A DNA stretch of 64,000 bases from Mya arenaria. Taxonomy: Eukaryota > Mollusca > Bivalvia > Myida > Myidae. The notes below the pieces were generated by a model, which had not been told where the DNA came from, did not search any database, and saw only the letters and a program-made list of their open reading frames with translations. The DNA lies in the NCBI RefSeq assembly GCF_026914265.1, contig NC_069124.1, positions 16,017,088 to 16,081,087 on the forward strand. The letters are read 5' to 3'. Below are positions 13,801 through 25,679 of this stretch, piece by piece. Made by a program: the position numbers and the translations under genes. Numbering within the stretch: position 1 is the first letter of the stretch; each line of letters begins with the position of its first letter.

Positions 13801-16800
13801 ATACAAAAAAAGATAGATTAATAATATTTTGTTATACTGAATGTAATTACACTTAAAGGGAATTGTGCAAACTTGCTTGCGTTGGTTTTTAAAAACGACC
13901 AGTGAAAATGATAGAAATGTCGATCCTATTTTTATTTGAATCTTTTTTGTAGTAACTGTTGATGAGTACTGAATAGTATTTTATTTGTTAGGTCATATTT
14001 CATTTCTTGTGATATTCTATTTAACAATTAAATGGACAACGCATCAACCATAATTGGACTATTAAACTCATGTTAAGGCACAACGATCAAATGCTCAAAG
14101 CCAACGAGAAACACAATGCAACACACACATATTATTTTAATGTTTAACAATGTTACTACAATTTGCAACACATATGCTTGTAAATGTGAACACTAGTATT
14201 ATATTCCCCTCCAGGAGTGGGTGGATATCCGTCTACGTTGGGACCCGCAGTTGTTCTCCGGTATCCTGAGTACTTTTATTCCCTCTTCAGAACTCTGGAG
14301 GCCCGACATCACTCTTTATAACAAGTAGGACCTGTTATTCAATTTATTTTCTATTCCTTCGCAGCCATCGAGTGTATGTATTTGCTCGAGTTGAAAAAAT
14401 AATATCGCTTAAGACTATGCTGGGGGCTTTGACATGGTTACACGTTATATATCGTCACATTTAAACCGTTACGGCTGTGATCAAACTTTCGATAAGGATT
14501 AAATCAATTTCTACCGTTTAATGGCATTCTAACTCCTAATTCGTATTTGGTAAACAATTTTTTATTGGCAGGCTTTCTCTAAATTGATTGGTATCAAATG
14601 TTTTGATTTGATTAAATCCCATTTTCAGTTATTTGAAATCTATAATTGTATTTTGTAAAACCGTATATAAATGATAATATATTTCCTCAAGCGTTTTTTT
14701 TTAAATATTAATACTTGAATACTGCAAACTTAAAAACCGTTCAATACGTATTCGATCTATACCAAAGCACAAACACAATTGTTGTACGTACATAATGGAT
14801 GAAACCATGTTTCCTTTCTTACAACCAGCGCTGATGGTGACTTTGTGGTGACATTGCTTACGAAGGCCAAGGTTTATTATACCGGCCTAATAGTCTGGGA
14901 GCCCCCGGCCATCTACAAGACCTACTGTCCTATCAACGTCGAGTATTTCCCGTTCGATCAACAGGAATGCTTCATGAAGTTCAGCTCATGGACATTTGAT
15001 GGGCATCAGGTACGAACAGTCGTTTTGATAAATAGATATGTTATCCAAATGTTATTGTTACTAAAATATGTTGCAAACAATAGCATCATAATTGCGTAAT
15101 TAACGGGAAATCATTTCTTGATTTTTCACATCTTCTTGGAGTTCCATACCTGTATTCATGCCATTTTCCAGTTTTTGACAAACCAATTCTTCAGCAATAC
15201 TTATACAGAAACATGCAGGGCCTGCAATCAACTTTGACGAATGATTAACTCTTCAAATGTATTAATTTTTTGACATGGACGCTTCCAAAAATGAACTTAT
15301 TTTATCAGTATAACCACTGAGAAGGATATCGTGACTGGTTGTGCTACTGAGGGAGTCACGTGTTGTAGATTTAAAATGAATTATATTCACACTAGGAAAT
15401 CATTCAAAATTGAGCCAACTTGTTCCCAAACGATTGAAAAGTTAACATTCATAGAATACTTTAAATAGTTTAATCTCCATTGGCAATTGTTGATTCAATT
15501 ATATGATACAACGTCACAACCAAACGATGTAGTCCAATAAATATGATAATTTTGTGTAAAGAACCTAAGGCCTTCATTACAATTCTGCTGTTTGCCAAAT
15601 GTGTAAATAAGCCTACCTATCGCAAAATAGTTTGTGGGTTCAATTTTCACCGAGAAACATAATCTCTGGGCTCCTCGCAAGGCAAGCAATATTGGTTTCT
15701 TCCAATACTCATATCAGATTTTAGCTTTATTCGCCACCTAGTTAATATATATTTAGTATCAATTATCATATCTCTGTATGCAGATCGACCTTCAGCATGT
15801 TCAGGCGGAAGAGGGAGTGTGGGTTGGCGACCAACTGGTGATCAGGAACGGTGTTGACCTGTGCGACTACTACCAGAACGTCGAGTGGGACATAATCAAC
15901 GTCACAGCAAGGCGCAGGGAAAAATTTTACCCATGTTGTCCAGAGCCCTTTCCCGATATCACTTTTAACATCACAATACGACGGAGAACGTTGTTCTATA
16001 CCATCAATTTAATCATGCCGTGTGTGGCCATCTCTTGTATGACCGTTCTTGTGTTTTACCTTCCTAGTGATTCTGGCGAGAAAATCACATTGTCCATCTC
16101 CATTCTTTTGGCATTGACCGTGTTTTTCTTGCTCTTGTCTGATATCAATCCGCCAACATCAATTGTCATTCCCTTAATAGGAAAATATCTGATGTTTACA
16201 ATGATAGTAGTGACTTTGTCCATATTTCTTACGGTCTACACACTTAGTATACACTTCCGATCACCTGCTACACATAGAATGTCACCTTGGGTGAAATGGA
16301 TGTTTATTGACACTCTCCCAAAGATAATTTTCATGAAACGACCTTCGCAACAGAAAATGAATAGAAGATATATAAGAACTGAAAATGGCACAGAAATTAG
16401 AGACAAACCGATAGGCACATCAACTTTACGAGAAAGGCATGACACAATAGATTCAAACAAAAGTCAGCCAAATTATGAGAACCTTCGAAGGCGTACTGAT
16501 GAATCCTCTGTCGGCATCTACCCTCCAGAACTAAGGGAGTCGTTGAAAGCGGTGAACTACATTGCTGATCATTTGCATGATCAAGACGTTGAAATGACGG
16601 TAAGACTTTTTTATAAAGTATTTATTGTCTTAAATTATATCCTATATTTTGCTCGTAACTATCATACATTAAATTCATTATGTATGTCAACTATAAAAAT
16701 ATAAGTATAGGGGCGAGGGTGGTAGGTGTCCGCTTCTCACCAAAGAGTTCGTGGGTTACTTTCTCATGGCCTCTCAAAAGGACACAGTACTGCTTTCCGC

Positions 16801-17192
16801 CCACGGACTAGAGAGTGATTTTTTATGCTATCAGCTTTAGTCACGATCGAGCTAAAATATACTAGTATAAGCTCACTTTACAAATCTTACAATTATCCGC
16901 CAGATACGACCAGAAGCAATGAAAGAACAGGTAGTTATTATTACAAAATAATCATGTACATTTATTTAAAGCATTGACCAATCTTGTTACCTTTGTTAAT
17001 AATCCATTTAAAATGATTTCTATCGTATTTCAGGAGGAGAGAGACTGGAATTATGTTGCCATGGTTCTGGACCGTATATTCCTGATCTTCTTCTCGACCG
17101 CATCTGTCCTTGGAACCACCAGCATATTCCTTCTACCCCCTACACTATATGACTCTGCAGTGGCGTTAACAAAAGACAACGTCAACTGTTAG
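6279..17192 (+). CDS. nAChR alpha-type subunit, gene A (complete, spliced)
   Basis: Subunit of a pentameric acetylcholine-gated cation channel of the plasma membrane. Coding exons: 6279-6395, 9908-10018, 13732-13776, 14215-14324, 14829-15009, 15784-16599, a probable 27-base exon 16904-16930, and 17034-17192. The total is about 521 residues, normal for the family. Seen in the translation: a leader peptide; Y in loop A (LYNNADGDF); the Cys-loop pair C161/C175 with 13 residues between; loop B W182 (SSWTFDG); vicinal C239-C240, which marks an alpha subunit; M1; M2 starting GEK at 286-288, as in cation channels, with leucine at 9'; M3 followed by HFRSPATH; a cytoplasmic loop; M4 in the last exon. 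N-glycosylation sites are NGT, NVT and NIT. Odd points: the usual loop C tyrosine after CCxEP is F244, and the outer M2 end reads SDINPP. The closest relative in the window is gene C. The family call is very secure; the exact ligand and partners are not shown by sequence. Confidence 0.95.
7356..7589 (+). mobile_element. tRNA-derived SINE, copy 1
   Basis: The head (ttgtccggttagcgcaa, then a B-box-like ccccgggttg) resembles a tRNA gene. A central part with caccaagccggaca and a tail ending tgtttaaac follow. The whole length matches, in the other orientation, the insertion at 48070-48314, which shows that this is a repeat family and not a tRNA gene. No clear target duplication was seen here. Confidence 0.85.
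7704..7810. repeat. AAAT tetranucleotide microsatellite
   Basis: About 25 tandem AAAT units. On the minus strand it produces an open frame of repeated YLFI, which is an artefact of the repeat. Confidence 0.97.
7885..8130. repeat. Compound trinucleotide tract (AGC/AGT/GGT)
   Basis: Imperfect AGC, AGT and ACA triplets surround a purer GGT run at 8015-8070. A G-run of about ten bases follows at 8281. No coding signal supports a protein here. Confidence 0.85.
9908..10018 (+). CDS. Gene A exon 2: start of ligand-binding domain
   Basis: 37 codons after an attcag acceptor, from [10 protein letters not shown] to [12 protein letters not shown], followed by gtgagt. It holds the N-terminal helix and first beta strand of the extracellular domain and an NGT glycosylation site. 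It has the same length and phase as gene C exon 2. The 3' half of the exon is copied into the following intron. Confidence 0.95.
10101..10372 (+). repeat. Exon-2-derived tandem repeats inside intron 2
   Basis: Starting about 121 bases after the matching point in exon 2 (9980), the exon's 3' end plus the first ~90 intron bases recur about three times, beginning near 10101, 10208 and 10322. Shared strings include gtgaatctcgg (exon: gtgaaactggg), ctttcacagtta, gatatatggt, acaataatggtcat and aaatctaaatta. Copies are diverged, with spacing of 107 to 121 bases, and their former donors are no longer good gt sites. Confidence 0.85.
10373..13731 (+). other. Remainder of gene A intron 2
   Basis: AT-rich intron sequence ending in a tttcag acceptor. 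Short open frames here have no recognisable family and no repeat structure I could see. Confidence 0.7.
13732..13776 (+). CDS. Gene A exon 3 (45 bp)
   Basis: [15 protein letters not shown], between tttcag and gtaagt. The 45-bp length and the NLWL motif are classic for nAChR exon 3. Confidence 0.97.
14215..14324 (+). CDS. Gene A exon 4 (110 bp; loops D and A)
   Basis: It opens [11 protein letters not shown] and ends [10 protein letters not shown] plus two bases of a split codon, between ctccag and gtagga. The 110-bp length is the family standard. It carries the loop D tryptophan and the loop A tyrosine. Confidence 0.97.
14829..15009 (+). CDS. Gene A exon 5 (Cys-loop)
   Basis: It completes the split Asn codon, then reads [20 protein letters not shown], the Cys-loop with 13 residues between cysteines, and SSWTFDGHQ. 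It lies between aaccag and gtacga. In gene B this exon is fused to the next. Confidence 0.97.
15784..16599 (+). CDS. Gene A exon 6 (loop C, M1-M3, cytoplasmic loop)
   Basis: 272 codons from IDLQHVQ to DVEMT, between atgcag and gtaaga. It holds FYPCCPEPF (loop C), M1, M2, M3 and most of the intracellular loop, with the amphipathic [10 protein letters not shown] at its end. The frame stays open into the intron until 16704, but the transmembrane pattern requires splicing to the M4 exon. Confidence 0.95.
16703..16850 (+). mobile_element. Second SINE-like repeat, in gene A intron 6
   Basis: A tRNA-like head (tctcaccaaagagttcgtgg) is followed by catggcctctcaaaagg and cacagtactg, the layout of a tRNA-derived SINE different from the one at 7.36 kb. 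Only one copy was recognised in the window, so family status is inferred. Confidence 0.45.
16904..16930 (+). CDS. Gene A probable 27-base exon 7
   Basis: Nine codons (IRPEAMKEQ) lie between ccgccag and gtagtt, in frame with both neighbours. The predicted join is [20 protein letters not shown], just before M4, where family members have a charged stretch of variable length. Skipping it also keeps frame, so it may be a cassette exon. Confidence 0.55.
17034..17192 (+). CDS. Gene A last exon (M4, stop)
   Basis: It begins [16 protein letters not shown] after tttcag, carries M4, then LLPPTLYD, and ends at TAG 17190-17192. The motif [10 protein letters not shown] is diagnostic of nAChR M4. Confidence 0.96.
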   Translation, partial: EERDWNYVAMVLDRIFLIFFSTASVLGTTSIFLLPPTLYDSAVALTKDNVNC

Positions 17193-17217
17193 CGTTGATA
17201 GGTGGCTGAATATTAAC

Positions 17218-17706
17218 AATAAATAGATATTAAAAAATATGTGTGTCAAACTTTTTCAGTGGGACGTCGGATGTCAGACCTATACATTTATAAAATTATG
17301 TATAGTTAGTGGTACAGTCTTGCTGTTTCGTTCGTTGTCTAAAATGTTGATGATTAAACCGTTAAATGGTAAAATGTAATATGTGTCGAAACGGAGTGTC
17401 ATATTGTACGCAGTATATTCTACGTGTTTGATATATATCAACGAGGAATATAACTATTTTCTTACACAAACGACTGAGTTAGTGACGTCTTTAAACAGTT
17501 GCGCATAATAGTAATATGAAGGATTTTGTCCAAATTGGTTTATGTAAGTCACAAGCTATATGTTTTTATTATGTGTTAACGTTTACAAAGCTGATTGCTA
17601 CTATAGATGACAGTGTTGTTAATTTTTAAATTATGTTTATATTTGTATAATTTTTTTACAGTTTTAATGTTAGTGTAAGCGTATTGATTTATTTTATGGA
17701 AATAAA
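17218..17706 (+). promoter_or_regulatory. Candidate polyadenylation signals of gene A
   Basis: AATAAA occurs 26 bases after the stop (17218-17223) and again at 17701-17706. Either could end the mRNA; the second gives a more usual 3' UTR length. Confidence 0.4.
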
Positions 17707-20542
17707 ACTGGACAACATGAGAAATTGTGTCAATGTAAACTTGGGAGTCGGTGATATAAGTTATGTATATTGATGTTTCATTTTGATCGTCAGTTTATCA
17801 AACGGCTACATAACCATATCATCTATATGAATTACATAATATTATTTTGAATACTTGTCTTTATGAAAGTTGAAAGTTGATAACATATGTACACTGTATT
17901 GTGTTACAGCTTTTCCTGGATGTTTATTATTCATTGACATAAACAGTTGTTCTTAAAACTCCTTGGTTATCAATATATTTTTTTTCCGGCGAATAAACAC
18001 AGAAACCCAACTCCTGTTTTATTTCTTGGAAAAACAAACTATTCTCTGAATAAACATCTGGGTTTTTTATTAACAACAACTTATTATCATAGCCCTCTTG
18101 TTTTCAATGGTAATTATATCAGAGAGTCAACATGTTCTGTGAAATTGTGCCTAGGAATTCATATGATAACTATAGAAACAAGCAGAGTAGTCGAACGTTA
18201 AAACATAAACCCCGTTTAATGGCACAGAGTCAACGCCAAAGACATGTTACACAAAACAAACAATCACAAATCAGAAACATGGAACAACAGCACAAAACTC
18301 CACAAACAACACAGTACGTATATACTTTATATACAATAACGGGTGTTTATCAACGATTGTTAGGTACCGTCTTGGAACGGTCAGTAAAATGGAAATTTAC
18401 TGGGGGTTTAAAAGCGTTTATATGTTTCCTATATGTGAGTAAGAGCGATTTTGTCGATCGGTAAGTCACGATGGGTTGGACTGACATGTATGAAAGGGAA
18501 GAGTTCGCAAGGTAAACCGGAGAGAACACTAACAGAAATTCAACGCTTCGAAGAATTTCCCCGGACTCAAATAATATAAGTTCGTATTACAGCACTCATT
18601 TTGGATTTAAACATTAATTAAGAAAAAAAAACTTCTGAAATCCTACATAAATCTACAAACCAAAGTATTTTGCAATCTGTTGTAGCTTATCTTCTGTAAA
18701 TACGCACTTAAGATTTAAATGCATTTAATTTATGTTGAACATAAACGTAATACAACCAGTGAGAAATGTATGTGTTAACTAAATTAAATACATTCATATA
18801 CTACGAGTCTCTAGAAGTATGTTCCACTTTATCAGCGTTCTACCACTGACTCTCAAACAGTGCCTTAACTTGATAAAAAGCACCATGTAACAATGTCATA
18901 ACTGACAGCGAGGTGAGCAGTACTTTTTATACTCATAACCAGTAAGTAGCTCTCTTTGTACACTCCATCTGACGTATGTTAGCTATTTTCAATATGCTGT
19001 GACGCTAACAGCTATACAAACGGTCGACCAATAACGTTAATATGAGCCAAAACATCTTGACAGAAAATGTGTAAGATGTTAAGAGATTATGATGTACAAA
19101 AAGATAACTGCCAGCGGTCTTACGGAATTGCGAGATTGAATACAAAACACCGGATTATAATTTCTAAGAGATCCTTCGTTCTTTGTTATCTTAACTGTTC
19201 AGAGATATGATTTAATAATTATAACAGACAGCAAAAGATTAAGCCAATTGATACATCAATACTTCTTAAATATCATACCAAGTAAAACGTGTATCCAATA
19301 GTACTGTTATCTTCTCACTAAACAAATGTGGTGTTTTCATCACCTTTGTTGTATCATGAAGGAATCCTTGGAAAGGTGAGAGCAAAACGTTCAGGTAATT
19401 AGGGCATGTCTCGAATCTAAATCGTTTGTGAACACAATTTTCTCGGATTTACGTTCGAAATTGGTATTTTATTGCTAAGGGCTTTGATAGCGCTTTAAGC
19501 TTTTTGAGGTTTTCTTTACGGCAGTTTCACAAATAATTGAGATCTGTTTTATTGTGATTTATCTCATATGACTGAATTTAAGGCATTGATACCAAAATCA
19601 GCTGATTCTGAGACTAAAACTAAAACCAAAATGTCCAAACTATGTGAAAATGCAGGTCTAAGGTCAATATTGGATTAAGTGAACATCTTGAGGAATGTTT
19701 GAATCATCTTAAATATCTTCATATGGTTCTAATGTTAAAATGTGGGTTAGAATACATGGTATCTGTTAACATAGCGGTTCGGTAATTTAAGTCTTTAGCA
19801 ATAATAAAGTTATTACCAGTGTCGATTTAATATTCGTAAAGAGTTTGTTCTAACACATCTATGCCTTTGTTAAATTTAGCTTAGTAATAATTTGACTGCT
19901 TTGATGAGACGTATGTTAAACATATTATCATATCGTATTCATGTTAAGACCGTTTTATCTATCTTTATAAATAAAGCAAAATCGCAAGTATTAACTATCC
20001 TTGTTACATATTTGTAATTACTCTGATGAATATCTACCACTATACCAGTCATTGCTCTACCTACTATTCAACACAAATTTTTTAATAGCATTACAAAAGG
20101 GACAATCAACATCTCTAAGAAAGTAAAAAGATCACAGCTATCCAAATAAAAAAGCAGATATTGGTCAAAAACGGTGTTCCGGTAACCCTTTTTATTTCAA
20201 ATAACTCGCTCTGTATCGCCATTGGTGAAGGCAAGGTATTCAGGGTTGTTTTCTGTGCCATTTTAAAGCTTTTGATCCAATTGTCACAAAGGTTCGTTGT
20301 TTAAGCTTTGCCAAAGTGTTATTTATAGGCGCATGACTCTCGTAGCTTCCTGATTATCTCAGAGGAAGAAAACAACGTGTTGTGTTTTCTGACACCCACT
20401 TTGATACAGATTACGTAACTACCGGCGCCTCGCAATGTTCTTTTTATTCTCGGACTTTTCTTCTTAATATATAAAAGCAAATATATACACATTATTCGTG
20501 TTATAAAGTCATCTATTTGTCTTTTGCTAGTGGTACTGTGCT
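17707..20542. other. Intergenic; one repeat-like stretch
   Basis: No gene recognised. The stretch 18130-18520 (cgccaaagacatgttacac, then tcttggaacggtcag) has the look of interspersed repeat sequence but has no second copy in the window, so this is a guess. Confidence 0.3.
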
Positions 20543-20550
20543 AAACAGAT

Positions 20551-20745
20551 TTGTATGAAGATCATGTTCATGCAGCAGATCAACTATACGAAGATATTAG
20601 TAAGATTTATACCTGGAAAAAATGGCTTGAGTCCTATAAGGCCAAACTACGTGATCCACTGTTTGTTTTCTACGACGGAGATCAGGAAATGAGTGACTAC
20701 CAGGCAAGCCTACGGGCGTTTGGCATAAATATTAGCGATGTATAA
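20551..20745 (+). pseudogene. Unrecognised protein-like fragment
   Basis: A 64-residue open frame without ATG (from YEDHVHAADQ to GINISDV) looks protein-like: mixed charged and aromatic residues such as YTWKKWLESYKAKLRD and FVFYDGDQEMSDY. It follows an ag at 20541-20542 that could be a splice acceptor. I do not recognise the family. It may be an exon, a broken gene or chance. Confidence 0.25.
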
Positions 20746-21139
20746 TCGAAGGCATACCTATTCCGATGTCCACTTTATAGTGGCATAAGACTAATCCTAC
20801 TTAATATGTTGCCTTATATAGACCCGTGTCTGAACAATTCCTACAGCTTGGTTGGAAAGAAGCCATGGACCAGTCGAAATCTGTTATCTTTTAACAGGCC
20901 GAAATTTACATTCACCAGTCAAACGGATTTTGAGCTTGTCCAACTAAGTAGGAACCCATCTTCCTCTGTCTATCTCTTGAGATTTACCTGTCATACTTCA
21001 CTCCTTCTGCCTCTATCTTCACTTTACCAAACTTTCCCACGTCCACTTACATCAATCTTAATATTATTCATTATGGTTTCAAAAACGAACTAGATATCGC
21101 ATAATTTGTTTGTTTTCACAAACCACATTATTTTTAACC

Positions 21140-21214
21140 GTAGAATACTTTCCGCTTTTTGAGTAGGAATACTTCTTCAATTTCACCTCATGGGCGTATG
21201 ATGGCTTTGAAATA
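21140..21214 (+). pseudogene. nAChR exon 5 relic
   Basis: Reads VEYFPLFE, a stop, then EYFFNFTSWAYDGFEI. This aligns without gaps to [10 protein letters not shown] and [12 protein letters not shown] of gene A and to SWTYDGFEI of gene B. The stop replaces the residue two before the second Cys-loop cysteine, and that cysteine itself is Y. No intact flanking exon was found, so it is a dead fragment. Confidence 0.75.
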
Positions 21215-24200
21215 TAATTGCTATTGATGTTTGTTTGTAACATACTTCCAGGGAGAAAATAATATGACACAAGAACCTATCATGCATGAATACAGTCTTT
21301 GTCTCAAGCTAAAGACGATGATTTATAGCCACTACGAATTTTGTACATACAATGGACGATCTCAATTAATCCGAGAATTCTAATTTTAAAAATTGGATCT
21401 ATTTTGTGCTTTGAAAGGCATTATTGCATTTAAATTTAGTTTGATTCAATATAGATATCTACAGGATATTTAATCACAAAATAAATATACTTTTAAGATG
21501 CGACTTTGGAGGGACTAATTCACGTCAAACTTGAACTCAAATGTGTACGCGTTATGATGTCAACGTCGTTAGCACTCAGATACGTTTTTGTGGTTCATCG
21601 ATTTGCGCCACTGTAAGCGTTATACGGAGACTCAGACTCGGTTTACAGTATGTTTAAACGGGAAACGTCTATACTACGTTTTTGGAACAGACTCTTCTCA
21701 ATGGACCTACAGGCTATCAAAGAAAGTATTATGTTCGATTACAATAGATGTACTAATATTGGTCTATTGACGTAAAGTCGACATTAAATGATCCAAATCT
21801 TGACAGCAGTTAAATTCAAAATCTAGTTTTGATCTGTCAAGAGCAAGAGATCTGATAAGAGACTCACGTCGTGAACGGTGGTTACATGATGTGCAAGATG
21901 TAAGAAAACTACGGACAAACAGACACTTGAAGGCCACTTTTAAAAACATTATAAAGATTATTTATCTCTTAATTTAAGAAATTACGAACTTTCATTGCTA
22001 TGCCAATTCTGATTGGAAATTTGTATCGAAATAGGTCGCTTTGTTGGATATCCCCCTGAGATTAGACTTTATCGGCTTTGCAATAGTAACCAAGTGGAAA
22101 GTGAAACGAATTTCCTTTTATTGTGTGAGACATATACGAACATTAGGAATAGTTTGCTTAATAATACATCTTATTGATGTTTTTCTATCTTTATGTATAC
22201 ATTATGTTCGCTTATGCATGTTCATCCCAGGAAGATCGAATCTATATAACTTAGGCTTACTTATTAGAAAGAGTTTGTTGTATTCCTAGTGCACGTTATT
22301 TTATTCCCATAGTGCACCATGTTTATAACAATATTGTTGGTTTAGGCTTTTATAAATGTGTATATTACAGCAGTCTTGTTATCTTTTCTCATCTCCCGCT
22401 CCTCTAACTGTCAAGAGCTATCAGATTACTAGAGTTTTATTTACATTTACAGTTGTTCAAAAGAATAAGCGGCACATTTGAATGCATAAACTAAGTCTAA
22501 CATTACTCACTCCCTTTCATTGAGTGCCTTCGTTCAGCTTATCCAATGTCAGATAATATTAAAGTGATACATTAACAAACGTATGATTTAAATATAACTC
22601 ATATTTATAGTATAACTGACGAGCGAGTAAAACGTGCGAGAAACAAATAGTGTGCACAGATACGTCGATATTTTCAAAGGAGTGTAATTCTTGCGTAATT
22701 AACATATTGAAACGATATCACCTCCAGGCCGCGTAAAATTCGTTCGATTTTCCTTATTTCCTGGAGAGGAAATACACAAAAGTTTTTTTTTTAATCATTT
22801 GTTTTAAATGATCGGTGTCACCATTCATTTAAAGGCCTAAAGTCTTCTTTCCTATTTGAGATTAGAGATGACGTGATTACGGAAATGTAAAATATCTGCG
22901 CTCTGCCTGTTATTCGAATGATATTGAATGGGTACAAATTAGCGTCTCTAATCAGATATCAGTTCCTGTTTACATTGATTGTGTCACGTCAAACGTCTTG
23001 CTAAGGTTTGGTGTTCTCAAAACTCAGTTGTTTCTTATCTGAAAGAATCCAACCAGATTCTCTGATTTTCCATCAGCCCCTGCCGTATTTCCTTAAATCA
23101 ATAAATAATAATGGCGATACTTTGTTTCCTGTTGTAATTCATGATACGGTTACGTCCATCTCCCGCAAATTAATAACGGTGTTATCCACAGGGACCCATT
23201 CATCAACGACAGAAAACGTCCATGAGAACAAAGCAAACTTTTAATAGAACATCGGAAAATACTATTTCAAGAGGGGTGCTAAGAAAGAAGAGCTAAGAAC
23301 TAAGAACACACTAGTAACAAATAATTAATCTGATAAAAAAGATAATGCAGCTATTGACTTAGCAGCTCTGTAATAAATCACTGTTTTAATTTGTGACTTG
23401 TTACCTTCAATCAAACACGCACCGACATTATTGTTAACAGTTGTTTTACCCTTATTTCAAAATGTAGCTAATAAAACATGAGAATTAAAACATAAGACCA
23501 TTTTTGTTCAAGGACGTATTTTGTTGAGTTTTGGGGCTGTTTAACCAAAGCCATTTTTCTTCTACGCAACGCGAAACACTCTCGCCATTTCATCTCACTA
23601 AAATCATTTTATATTCAAAATTGTACTGGCAACAAGTTTTGATTTTGTTACAAGAAGCGCATTCTTTCCTTCCAAATCGCGTATTCTTTGAGACCTATAC
23701 TGCCCTTCATAATTTCAATTTCGTTCTATATTGAAAAGATATATAATGAAATGATACGTTTTTCATTGCTATTCAAATAAGTTCAATACATGTATGAATT
23801 TAATCGCATGAACATTACGCCACATGTGATATTTTTTTCTCAATACAAATAATTATTAAGGGTACTGCATGAAAGTACCAAGCGACATCAAAATATATGA
23901 GGTATTGGTAATCTACTGGCATAAACCCCACGGATGTTTCTTAGCTTTATTTCTTTTTTGCTTATTTGAAATTTGCTTATGAATTGGAGTTTTCACATTG
24001 TAAAAGTATTGTTGATTGTTAATGCTATATATACGTATGTACTTAGTGTATAAATGTAATTTAAGATTTAAAGGTAAAAGAACAAGTTCAATTGCCTAAA
24101 TATCGTCGGTATATGTTCACGCATATTACGAAAACTGTCATATCAATTTTCTATACAAATCTGGTAAATCCATTTATGCTTGTCACTAATTAGATGACGA

Positions 24201-25679
24201 GGCATTTGGCATATAAACTATCAGATCCTTCAATCCTTCCGTTTTGCCTTTATAGCTAATCTGCCATCGGCTTGAAATCATTACTTCCTTTACCATATGT
24301 TTCTTCTTTCCACCTGTTTCTACCCTCTCTCTTGCACCAAAATTGATTACCTCCTGCTCCTCTTATTATTTTTTTCCTTCCCCTGTATTCCTACCTCTCT
24401 ACCTCTTTCCTTTTTTCATCTTCATCTTTCTACACCCACTTATATTTTTTTCCTCTCATACTTATCTCCTTTCTTTCACACCCTGACCGCCTTTCTCTTG
24501 AGGTCCACTATTACTAGAAGTTTCTGGGAGGCAGAGTGACTCAAGGACTCGTGATAAACATATTACAATATATTATCATGATATCGTTTGATAAACATAC
24601 GATTCCTCTCCATGATAAACGTAATTGGAAATAATAAGTTGGTGTATGCCCTATCATTTTATGTAACTGACATTGTTAATGTTTAGTGGAATATGTCAGA
24701 CGGCCTGTTAAAATATACAAATCATCGTTGCCTCTGTGATAGACTGCTCTGATAAGATTTGCATTAATTTGCAATTAACTTGTAGGAATGAGAACAGGTA
24801 CTTCGAATGTTTTCTGAAAGGAAGTTACTGGAATTGTGAAAGGAAAGAGGAAATTTGAAAATTACCAGGGTTAATCCAAAGAAACGTAGACTTTTCACGT
24901 AGAAAATTCCACATTTAAATAGCTGCGGTATTGACATATATGTAATTGCAAATCAGAATCTGTATAGGGATAGACTAATAAGAATTCGGTAATAAAATAA
25001 AAAGCATTGACTTGAAGTAAACGTTCAAATCAGTATGGAAATGCACCAGGCGTAGTCCATTTTTGTAGAAATATGCTTAAAACTTACTCTAATATTAAAC
25101 ACAATACAACCATGTTTTGTTGGAAACTTTGGAAATATCAGTTTATGAAAATACTTATCAATACTGGCTGTCTGAAATCGTTTGGATAATTTATATTAAA
25201 ATTATGCATGTTCGTACTTTCGTCTACAGCCTGGTGCTTACGTTGTTTATTGGTTTGTTTTTTAAATTCATTTCTTAGCAATTCATTTGACATAGACATA
25301 CTGATTTGCAATTTTAAAGCACAAAAATAAAACTGAGGGTATATTCAGCAGATCGTTAAATGAACTTTAGAAATGTCGGTGTATGTAAGCTGAAAAACAG
25401 TTCTTAACATAAATATACGTTTTAATATTTTGAAGATCCGGAAATAAACATGAATGAAATCACGCACTATCTGAAGTGAAACACACACAATATAATTAGT
25501 TGTATATATTTACGCAGACATAATAATTAAAAAGGCAGTATGATCATTTTTAAATCAATTCAAGAGGCGTGACATTGATACATGCACAGTACGATGCTTC
25601 GAGTAAAGAAACATCATAGCATATCGATATTTAGCCAAGTTTCATACAACGTTACGTAAGGTAGTTTATATGATATATT
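21215..25679. other. Intergenic; pyrimidine-rich tract only
   Basis: No gene or repeat family recognised. At 24290-24500 the + strand is strongly C/T-rich, which creates a spurious 80-residue hydrophobic frame. Confidence 0.45.

Noticed and set aside
24297..24539. Hydrophobic 80-residue frame
   Set aside because: Comes from a C/T-rich tract; Leu, Phe, Ser and Pro only, no motif.
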